A stretch of 12,124 bases of DNA from NCBI GenBank assembly GCA_034433615.1, contig DAOUAJ010000347.1, positions 1-12,124 on the forward strand, written 5' to 3'. This document shows, in pieces, positions 1 through 6,257 of the stretch. Below the pieces are notes generated by a model. It ran no database searches. It worked only from the letters and a program-made list of their open reading frames with translations, and was not told the DNA's origin. How positions within the stretch are numbered: position 1 is the stretch's first letter; every line of letters begins with the position of its first letter. Both the position numbers and the translations under genes were made by a program. This stretch comes from DAOUAJ01 sp034433615 (GTDB lineage: Bacteria > Chloroflexota > Anaerolineae > DUEN01).

Positions 1-790
1 GAACACAGCAAATCTCGGGTTCGCCCGGGCCAATAATCAGGCTATCAGGCTGAGCCAGGGGAGATATGTCTTGCTCCTGAATCCTGATACGCTCATTTTA
101 CCTGACGCGTTGACTCGCATGGTGCAGTTCGCTGACAGCCACCCCCAGGTCGGCGCCATCGGCCCTAGAATCCTGAGGCCCAACGGGACAGTTGATTTCC
201 GTTGCGCCCGTCGGTTCCCATCTCTGGCCAGCGAGCTCTGGGAGAAGACGGGCCTAGCCACCCGATTCCCTAACAGCCGCATTTTGGGGGGGCATTTGAT
301 GGGATACTGGGATCATAAAGATAGCAGGCCGGTGGACCTGCTCGCTGGCGCCTGCCTGATGGCCCGCAGGGAGGTGATTGACCGGGTAGGTTTGATGGAC
401 GAGGATTTTTTCCTCTACGGAGAGGACGTGGACTGGTGCTATCGGATCAAACGAGTGGGATGGCAGATCTTTTACTATGCCGATGTGGGCATCATCCACA
501 TCGGTGGTCAGAGCAGCACTGTGGTTCAGACCGAGCTAGATATGGAGGCCTTGCGGAGCTTGAATCTCTTTTTCCGGAAACATTATGGCGCTTTCTATGC
601 CCTGGCCCACCGTCTTCTCATGCTGGCTCTTACTCTTACCAAAGGGGGATACTTCCTGGGCAAGCTCCTGGCAATCCGGGATGCCGAGAAGCGAGCGGTG
701 TACCGGCACAAACTGAAACTGCATCAGCGCGTTCTCCAATGGGTCTTTAGTGGACGTTGGACTCCGATGAAGTGCGGCGGTTATTCATGA
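1..790 (+). CDS. GT2 family glycosyltransferase (5' partial)
   Basis: The frame is open from base 2, so the start lies upstream of the window; 262 residues are visible. The protein is a GT-A fold, family 2 glycosyltransferase of the rhamnosyltransferase-like type, expected to transfer a sugar from a nucleotide donor to a lipid-linked glycan at the cytoplasmic face. Seen directly: the NLGFARANNQAI stretch near visible residues 4-15, then LLLNPDT (24-30), whose NPD corresponds to the metal/nucleotide-binding DXD position. DLLAGACLMARR follows (about 112-123), then GEDVDWCYRI (about 140-149), which holds the ED motif with the likely catalytic base. The C-terminal part has a hydrophobic, basic stretch (around HRLLMLALTLTKGGYF) that could associate with the membrane. 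A TTG at 71 would be a false start because the conserved sequence continues upstream. The stop overlaps the next start as ATGA. The family call is firm; the sugar and linkage cannot be read from sequence. Confidence 0.93.
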   Translation, partial: NTANLGFARANNQAIRLSQGRYVLLLNPDTLILPDALTRMVQFADSHPQVGAIGPRILRPNGTVDFRCARRFPSLASELWEKTGLATRFPNSRILGGHLMGYWDHKDSRPVDLLAGACLMARREVIDRVGLMDEDFFLYGEDVDWCYRIKRVGWQIFYYADVGIIHIGGQSSTVVQTELDMEALRSLNLFFRKHYGAFYALAHRLLMLALTLTKGGYFLGKLLAIRDAEKRAVYRHKLKLHQRVLQWVFSGRWTPMKCGGYS

Positions 791-1917
791 AAGTTCTGCA
801 CTTCCGAAGCACCTCGATTCTGGCCGGGCCGGAGAGGCATATTCTTGAGCTGGCAAAGCCTATCCAGGAGCAAGGTTTTGAGATGGAGCTCCTGGCCTTA
901 TACAGGCGTAAAGGGGCCCTGGGCGCGGTCTCCCCCGTGCTGGAGGAGGCCAGGGGAAGAGGACTTGCCGCGCAACAGTGGGGCGACACAGCCTGGTTTT
1001 CACCCACCATCGTCTATCGGCTTGCTCGAAAGCTCAGGGAAGAGGGGTTCTCGCTGGTTCACACCCATGACTACAAAACCGACCTCCTGGGGCTCCTGGC
1101 GGCTCGCCTCGCCGGGGCTCAGGCTGTAGCCACCGTCCACCTGCACGATCTTTCGACTCGTCGGCTGAGGTTGTATCGGCTCGCGGATCTCCTGGTGTTG
1201 AGAGCTTTCCCCAGGATCATCACCGTCGCCGAGGCCTTACGCCGGGAGCTTATCGCGGCCGGGCTACCCGGTGACCAGATCGTGACCGTCCATAACGCCA
1301 TTGATGCAAAGGTGTTCGCTTCCGATGCCTTGTCCAGAGGTTCTAAGCTCAGACGGCAGATGGGCATAGGGGCCCAACAACCTGTGATTTCCACGGTGGG
1401 GCGTCTGAGCCCCCAGAAAGGGCTCATAGATTTCCTGGGGAGTGCCCGTCGCGTTCTTGGCACATTGCCTAACACCAGGTTTTTGATCATCGGTGATGGC
1501 CCTGCCAGACAGCAACTGCGAGACCTCTCTCACCAGCTCGGCATCCAGGGCGCGATCTCATTCCTGAGCCACCAGCGGGATATTGCTCCCTTCATGGCCA
1601 TGAGCGACGTCATCGTCATGGCCTCGCTGTGGGAGGGTCTCCCCTACGTCCTTCTGGAGGCGCTGGCCCTGGCCCGGCCTGTGGTGGCTACCCGGGTCGG
1701 CGGCGTGCCCGAGATCGTGGAGGACGGTTCCAGCGGGCTGCTCGTGCCGCCGCGCGACCCGGAACGGCTGGCCGCCGCAATTCTGTACCTGCTGCGAAAC
1801 CCGGGGATGGCCGCTAAGTTAGGACAACAAGGCCGCGAGCGGATCGAGCGGGAGTTTAACGTGCAGACGATGGCGCGCCAGACCGCTCAGGTCTATCGAG
1901 AGGTCTTGGGGCGATGA
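787..1917 (+). CDS. GT4 family glycosyltransferase
   Basis: A 376-residue GT-B fold retaining glycosyltransferase, about the normal length for family GT4. The N-terminal acceptor domain begins MKVLHF, with a short glycine-containing loop and GPERHILELA (14-23), and carries HTHDYKTD (92-99). The C-terminal donor domain shows VGRLSPQKG (204-212), GDGP (236-239) and an intact EX7E motif at E283 and E291 within WEGLPYVLLEALALARPVV. GGVPEIV (305-311) and a GLLVPP phosphate-side loop (about 317-322) follow. These are the classic nucleotide-sugar-binding signatures. The start is the ATG at 787, which overlaps the upstream stop as ATGA; a longer TTG start at 757 would lie inside the previous gene and adds nothing conserved. 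The enzyme should be cytoplasmic or peripheral to the membrane and probably extends a lipid-linked oligosaccharide. The exact sugar is unknown. Confidence 0.95.
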   Translation: MKVLHFRSTSILAGPERHILELAKPIQEQGFEMELLALYRRKGALGAVSPVLEEARGRGLAAQQWGDTAWFSPTIVYRLARKLREEGFSLVHTHDYKTDLLGLLAARLAGAQAVATVHLHDLSTRRLRLYRLADLLVLRAFPRIITVAEALRRELIAAGLPGDQIVTVHNAIDAKVFASDALSRGSKLRRQMGIGAQQPVISTVGRLSPQKGLIDFLGSARRVLGTLPNTRFLIIGDGPARQQLRDLSHQLGIQGAISFLSHQRDIAPFMAMSDVIVMASLWEGLPYVLLEALALARPVVATRVGGVPEIVEDGSSGLLVPPRDPERLAAAILYLLRNPGMAAKLGQQGRERIEREFNVQTMARQTAQVYREVLGR

Positions 1918-3095
1918 AGGTCTTACTGGTTGATCCCAGCGGTTACACCCCATATTACGATTACAGCCTCTGCACGGCCCTTCGGCAGGCCGGCTGTCAC
2001 GTGGAGTGGATCACTTCGCCCTTCTTGTATGATGAACTGCCTAACCCGAGCAACCTGCCTGTCCGCTATCTCTTCTTTAGAGCTTGCCGCCTCCCTTTTA
2101 TCAGCCGAATCCCGCTCACCAGCACTAAAGGCCTGAGAAAGGTGCTCAAGGCGCTGGAGTATCCCTTTGACCTGCCCTCTCTGTTCCGGCATGTAAAAAC
2201 GCTCAGGCCAGATGTCGTGCATTTTCAGTGGGTGATGGTTCCACCTCTCGATGCCGTTATGTTCCAATGCTTGAAGACATGGGGGGCGAGAGTGGTCTAC
2301 ACCGTCCACGAGCCGCCGTCCCACGGAGCAGGTCCCTGGCGCCAGAAAGTTTACAATGCGTTGTATCGCTCCGCTGACCAGCTCATTGTCCCCTCCCACT
2401 GGGGCAAGCGAGTGTTAACCGAGGGTCCTGGCCTCGACCCGGCCAAAGTCCACGTCATCCCGTTGGGCAACTTGGAAGACTTTCGCGGGCCGGCTGTCAA
2501 CCGGGGGAAAGCCAGGGAAGCGCTGGGGATCCGTCCCAGGGAACGCACCGCGTTGTTCTTTGGAAGGCTTACGCCTGACAAAGGGCTGGATGTGCTCATT
2601 CGGGCCTTTTCGCAGGTAAAGGCCAGGCTCCCAGAGGCCCGGCTGCTTATCGCTGCTAACCCGCTGGAGAGCTTTTCCCAATACGAACGGTTAATCGCCC
2701 ACCTGGGGCTCACCTCGGATATCACCGTCCGCTTGGGCTTCATCCCTCAGGGGGAGTTGGCGATCTACTTCGGCGCCGCTGATGTGGTCATCCTTCCTTA
2801 TCTTCGGGCCTACCACAGTGCCAATCTTCTCACCGCCTACACCTTTGGTCGCCCGGTGGTAACTACCGCAGTGGGAGGGCTCCCCGAGGACATCGTGGAG
2901 GGTCAAAGCGGCCATGTGGTCCCGCCTGGGGATGAGGAAGCGCTGGCCCAGGCCATCTGCACCCTCCTGGCTGACGATGAGAAGCTGGGGCAAATGGGCA
3001 GATACGCCCGTCACCTGGCCGAGACCAGATATGCCTGGCCGCGTATCGCCCAAGCCACCCTGGCGGTCTACATGGGAGGCGAGGGGCTGAGATGA
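1914..3095 (+). CDS. GT4-like glycosyltransferase with degenerate EX7E motif
   Basis: A 393-residue GT-B protein starting MKVLLVDPSG and overlapping the previous gene by four bases (ATGA). GAGAGG at 1898-1903 is a plausible ribosome binding site. The N-terminal domain includes RPDVVHFQW (98-106) and YTVHEPP (129-135). The donor domain has FGRLTPDKGLDVLI (216-229), AADVVILPY (288-296), FGRPVVTTAVGGLPEDIV (311-328) and GHVVPPGD (333-340). Aligned by eye on its neighbour, the two glutamates of EX7E fall at A299 and T307, in LRAYHSANLLTAY, so the motif is lost. Some GT4 subfamilies carry serine-rich versions of this loop, so loss of activity should not be assumed. Role: a further transferase acting on the same lipid-linked glycan (inference from context). 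The family call is strong; donor and acceptor are unknown. Confidence 0.93.
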   Translation: MKVLLVDPSGYTPYYDYSLCTALRQAGCHVEWITSPFLYDELPNPSNLPVRYLFFRACRLPFISRIPLTSTKGLRKVLKALEYPFDLPSLFRHVKTLRPDVVHFQWVMVPPLDAVMFQCLKTWGARVVYTVHEPPSHGAGPWRQKVYNALYRSADQLIVPSHWGKRVLTEGPGLDPAKVHVIPLGNLEDFRGPAVNRGKAREALGIRPRERTALFFGRLTPDKGLDVLIRAFSQVKARLPEARLLIAANPLESFSQYERLIAHLGLTSDITVRLGFIPQGELAIYFGAADVVILPYLRAYHSANLLTAYTFGRPVVTTAVGGLPEDIVEGQSGHVVPPGDEEALAQAICTLLADDEKLGQMGRYARHLAETRYAWPRIAQATLAVYMGGEGLR

Positions 3096-6000
3096 ACAAA
3101 GGTAGAACGATGGGGATCGCGCGGACGAAGTTGAGTGTTTTCTGTGACAGGATGATCGAGGCGGGGATCCTGACCACGGCCGTCGTCATCCCTCTCTTCT
3201 TCAACCCTTACAACTGGACCATCTTCGAGCCTGATAAGAGCATTCTTCTCCGCTCGATCACCTTGCTGATAGCTCTGGCCTGGGGAGTGAAGCTCTTGGA
3301 GGAAGGGCACTGGCAAGAATGGGGGAGACAAAATGTTCTCAAGTTCTTCCAGCTCCCTCTGGTCGGGCCGGCACTGATCTTCTTAGGCATCTATCTATTA
3401 TCCACCATCACCTCCATTGCTCCCCGCCTCAGCTTCTGGGGCTACTATGTCCGTCAGCAGGGAACCTACACTGCCCTGGCTTACGTGTCCCTCTTCTTTC
3501 TGACGGTCTCGACACTGCGCCGGCGAGAGCAGTTGGATCGCCTGGTCACGGCCATCCTGCTGGGCAGCCTGCCCGTTGCGCTTTATGCCGTTGGGCAACA
3601 CTATGGGCTCGATCCTTTCCCCTGGCGAATCCTCTGGAAGAGGGAGGGAGAGGGGGTTACTCTGCGGGCTATCTCTACCCTGGGCAATCCTATCTTCCTG
3701 GCGGGTTATCTCATCATGGTCGTGCCCCTTACGGTAGGGCGACTGATGGAACTTCTTGCTGGAGTGCCCGGCGGTGGGAAGCGAGGAATCCCTCGTCTTG
3801 TCCCGATGCTCTCTTGCGTAGTGCTTCTCCTTATCCAACTTGCTGCTATTCTCTTCACTCAAAGTCGGGGGCCTCTCCTGGGGCTGGCGGGTGGGACGTT
3901 CTTGTTCGCCTTCCTGTGGGCTATCACTCGAGGCAAGAGAAGATTAGCCCTAGGAGTAATCGGCGCCATCGCGGCCCCTTTGCTGTTCCTGATCCTGCTG
4001 AACTTGCCCGGCACCCCTCTTGCACCCCTCGCACGGCTGCCTTACCTGTCACGGTTGAGCACCGCTCTGAATTTACAGGCGTGGGGAACTGCTGAGAGGG
4101 TTTTGATCTGGCAAGGGGTAAGCAGCCTGATCACGGCTGAGCCTTTGCGCGCCATCATTGGCTATGGGCCGGAGACTCTCATCATCGTCTTCTACCGCCA
4201 CTTCCCTCGTGCCCTGGTCCCCCTGGTAGGCGCTTTGGGCAAATCTGGCGTAGATCGCGCTCATAACCAGATCCTCGACAACCTGGTCACGGCCGGATTC
4301 CTCGGCTTCGCCAGTTACATGGTTCTCATCGGCGGCATCTTCTACTACGGACTCAAGTGGCTCGGCCTGATCAAGAGTTCCCGGCAGGGGGCTTTTTTCT
4401 TGGGCGCCTTGTCGGTAGGAGCTGTCCTGGGCGTGTTAGGCCCCTGGATGGTGGACGGCTCCCTGAGATTCGCCGGGGTGGGCACCGCTGCCGGCCTGTT
4501 GATAGGGCTGGGTATTTTCCTTCTCACGTCTGCCCTTGGCCGTCCGCAATCTGCTGCTTCCCCTGACCTGGCAGCCAGCCATCTCCCGACGGCGGACCTC
4601 TTGCTCATTGCTCTCTTCTCGAGTCTGATCGCTCATTTCATCGAGGTGCAGACAGGTATGGCTATTGCCGCCACCTCCACTTATTTCTGGCTCTACGCCG
4701 CGATGATGGTCGTCATCGGGGGCTGTTTCACAGAAGAGCCTGTCCAGGAGCAAGCGACCACGGCGACTCCAAAGGTCGGCGTCCCCGCTGGCAAACGCCG
4801 GAAGCGGGGACGTGATGGCAGGGAACGTCCCCAACCGGCTGTCGCAGCGAGGAGCCAGAGTTTGTTCGGGCCTCCCAATACTTCCCTCCTGGTCTACTCT
4901 CTTCTGATCGGGCTGATCCTGATCACCTGGAGCTACGCTTTTATCAATAAGCAGGTTGATCTGAAAGCCCATGGTTTCAGTGCGATTTGGCTCGCCGGCG
5001 TCGTGTGGTACCTGTCCTACTGGCTCATCCTCACCGTCCCGGCTGTCACTGAGATAGGGAGATGGGGAGACAGGGTGAGGGGGAGACAGGGTCACCGTGT
5101 CTCCTTGTCACCGTGTCTCCTTGTCTCCTTGCACCCCCTGGCACTCCCCGGCATCGGGCTTCTCCTGTTCCTGGCCCTCCACTGGCCCGTCGTGCAGCGG
5201 GATGACGCAGCGTATGCCATCTTTGTCTACGCGTTCTGGCTTGTACTGGGCATCGTGGCCATCGGCGTGATTCTGACCAGAGAGGCCAGTCTTCCGGGCT
5301 TGATCTGGCGAAAAGCCAACGGGGTGGCTTACGTCTTTTTGGCCGGGGCGATTCTCGCCCTAAACATCGTCACTAATCTCAATGTTGCCAGGGCCGATGT
5401 CTACCTGAAAAAGGCGACAGCTTTTGGTTTGACTGGCCAATGGGACAAAGGACTTCCCTACTTGCAGCGGGCATCCAGGCTTGCCACCAACTACAACGAG
5501 TATCACAAGCTCCTGTCCAAATACGCGTTTGAAAGTTGGAGGATGGATCCCAGCCGAGATCCGCGCTGGTTGGAAGAGGCTCGAGAGGCACTGGAACGGG
5601 AGGCTCAGATTGCCCCTCTAGGGGCTGAGAGCCTGGCTCGAGCGGGATCTGTGTATCTGGCCCTGGGGGAGACTGCCAAGGATCCATCGCTGCGAGAGGA
5701 ACGTCTGGCTCAAGCTTTGAAGTATTATCAGCAGGCAATAGCTTTGAGTCCCTGGCCGGCTGACATCTATCGTGAGTGGGGCAAAGTCTATCACGACCTG
5801 GCCAGGTACGATCAGGCGATTGAGAAATACGAACAATCCCTCAGACTCGATGACAGGGTCGTGGATACATACCTCGCTCTGGGCGATGCCTACGAGGCGA
5901 TGGGCGATTTTGACCGGGCTATTCAGGCTTACGCGCAAGCAGTGGAAGTGGATCCTAACTCTGTCCAGGCACACAATGCTCTGGGCTATGAGTATTCCCT

Positions 6001-6235
6001 CAAAGGGGATTGGGAGAAGGCGATACAGGAAACCCGGAAGGCGGCTGAGCTTGCCCCAGATAACTATCTGATTCACCAGAATTTGGGTTCATACTATGAA
6101 GCGTTGGGCCAAATTGATCAGGCCATTGCCGAAGCGAAACTGGCCATATCCCTGGCTCCACCCCAGCAAAAAGCGGCTCTGGAAAATGCCCTGGCGGTGC
6201 TGGAGCAAAAGAGAGCCGCAGGCTCGGCCCAATGA
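3092..6235 (+). CDS. O-antigen ligase/polymerase-like membrane protein with C-terminal TPR repeats
   Basis: A 1047-residue protein starting at the ATG overlapping the upstream stop (ATGA), with GAGGGG at 3081-3086 five bases upstream. Residues 1 to about 490 are many hydrophobic helices typical of the Wzy/WaaL (Wzy_C) superfamily. They include FTQSRGPLLGLAGG (255-268) and, after a long outer loop, DRAHNQILDNLVTAGFLG (388-405); the arginine and histidine of RAHN fit the family's catalytic-loop signature. A basic loop near 560-590 is followed by further membrane spans up to about 765. The C-terminus, about 767-1035, holds TPR units, clearest in LGDAYEAMGDFDRAIQAYAQ, LGYEYSLKGDWEKAIQ and LGSYYEALGQIDQAIAEAKL. 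Family knowledge: such proteins polymerise or transfer lipid-linked glycans outside the membrane; whether this one is a ligase, a polymerase or a protein O-oligosaccharyltransferase cannot be decided here. Oddity: an octamer-repeat hairpin is translated in a loop at residues about 654-680. Confidence 0.92.
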   Translation: MNKGRTMGIARTKLSVFCDRMIEAGILTTAVVIPLFFNPYNWTIFEPDKSILLRSITLLIALAWGVKLLEEGHWQEWGRQNVLKFFQLPLVGPALIFLGIYLLSTITSIAPRLSFWGYYVRQQGTYTALAYVSLFFLTVSTLRRREQLDRLVTAILLGSLPVALYAVGQHYGLDPFPWRILWKREGEGVTLRAISTLGNPIFLAGYLIMVVPLTVGRLMELLAGVPGGGKRGIPRLVPMLSCVVLLLIQLAAILFTQSRGPLLGLAGGTFLFAFLWAITRGKRRLALGVIGAIAAPLLFLILLNLPGTPLAPLARLPYLSRLSTALNLQAWGTAERVLIWQGVSSLITAEPLRAIIGYGPETLIIVFYRHFPRALVPLVGALGKSGVDRAHNQILDNLVTAGFLGFASYMVLIGGIFYYGLKWLGLIKSSRQGAFFLGALSVGAVLGVLGPWMVDGSLRFAGVGTAAGLLIGLGIFLLTSALGRPQSAASPDLAASHLPTADLLLIALFSSLIAHFIEVQTGMAIAATSTYFWLYAAMMVVIGGCFTEEPVQEQATTATPKVGVPAGKRRKRGRDGRERPQPAVAARSQSLFGPPNTSLLVYSLLIGLILITWSYAFINKQVDLKAHGFSAIWLAGVVWYLSYWLILTVPAVTEIGRWGDRVRGRQGHRVSLSPCLLVSLHPLALPGIGLLLFLALHWPVVQRDDAAYAIFVYAFWLVLGIVAIGVILTREASLPGLIWRKANGVAYVFLAGAILALNIVTNLNVARADVYLKKATAFGLTGQWDKGLPYLQRASRLATNYNEYHKLLSKYAFESWRMDPSRDPRWLEEAREALEREAQIAPLGAESLARAGSVYLALGETAKDPSLREERLAQALKYYQQAIALSPWPADIYREWGKVYHDLARYDQAIEKYEQSLRLDDRVVDTYLALGDAYEAMGDFDRAIQAYAQAVEVDPNSVQAHNALGYEYSLKGDWEKAIQETRKAAELAPDNYLIHQNLGSYYEALGQIDQAIAEAKLAISLAPPQQKAALENALAVLEQKRAAGSAQ
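4780..4812. repeat. Perfect 10-bp inverted repeat inside the ligase-like gene
   Basis: CGTCCCCGCT at 4780-4789 is exactly inverted as AGCGGGGACG at 4803-4812, with a 13-base loop. It lies in the segment encoding the basic, low-complexity loop (around AGKRRKRGRDGR). No T-tract follows, so it is not a terminator. It may be chance, or the trace of a small palindromic element. Confidence 0.5.
5052..5131. repeat. Ten-unit octamer repeat forming an 80-bp intragenic palindrome
   Basis: The bases divide cleanly into ten 8-mers. Five are purine-rich: AGATAGGG, AGATGGGG, AGACAGGG, TGAGGGGG, AGACAGGG. Five are of the opposite sense: TCACCGTG, TCTCCTTG, TCACCGTG, TCTCCTTG, TCTCCTTG. The orientation switches at 5091/5092. 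Positions 5055-5091 pair with 5095-5131 around a TCA loop: by hand, 27 Watson-Crick pairs, 7 G-T pairs and 3 G-G mismatches over 37 positions. The array is translated in frame as part of the membrane-protein gene (GRWGDRVRGRQGHR then VSLSPCLLVSLHPL), between two hydrophobic segments. Such arrays resemble the short tandemly repeated repetitive sequences known from cyanobacteria and seen in Chloroflexota. No transposase is nearby. Confidence 0.9.
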
Positions 6236-6246
6236 CAGATCTATCT

Positions 6247-6251
6247 GAGGA
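6247..6251 (+). promoter_or_regulatory. Ribosome binding site bearing on the start of the first GT-C gene
   Basis: GAGGA lies in the 22-base gap after the ligase-like gene. It is six bases from the TTG at 6258 and twelve from the ATG at 6264. The spacing favours TTG and the codon type favours ATG. The two proteins differ only by two N-terminal residues, so function is unaffected. Confidence 0.5.
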
Positions 6252-6257
6252 TTTCGC

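Noticed and set aside
71..73. TTG at 71 as the start of the GT2 gene
   Set aside because: The frame is open from base 2, and the upstream residues (NLGFARANNQAI) match the conserved sequence of this family, so the gene begins outside the window.
286..292. Run of seven G (and a run of seven C at 7190-7196) considered as phase-variation tracts
   Set aside because: Seven bases is short for slippage-driven switching in GC-rich DNA. Both lie in ordinary conserved coding sequence, so chance is the simpler explanation.
3319..4095. 258-codon open frame on the + strand
   Set aside because: It is a second frame within the Wzy/WaaL-like core. The overlapping frame carries the family motifs, while this one is Pro/Ser/Arg-rich and shows none.
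4436..5095. 219-codon open frame on the - strand
   Set aside because: It is antisense to the ligase-like gene, whose membrane segments and family motifs continue through this region. The product is low-complexity and ends within the octamer repeat.
5056..5131. Long hairpin considered as a transcription terminator
   Set aside because: It is inside a coding region, has no following T-tract, and the reading frame continues for more than 360 codons with clear TPR repeats.
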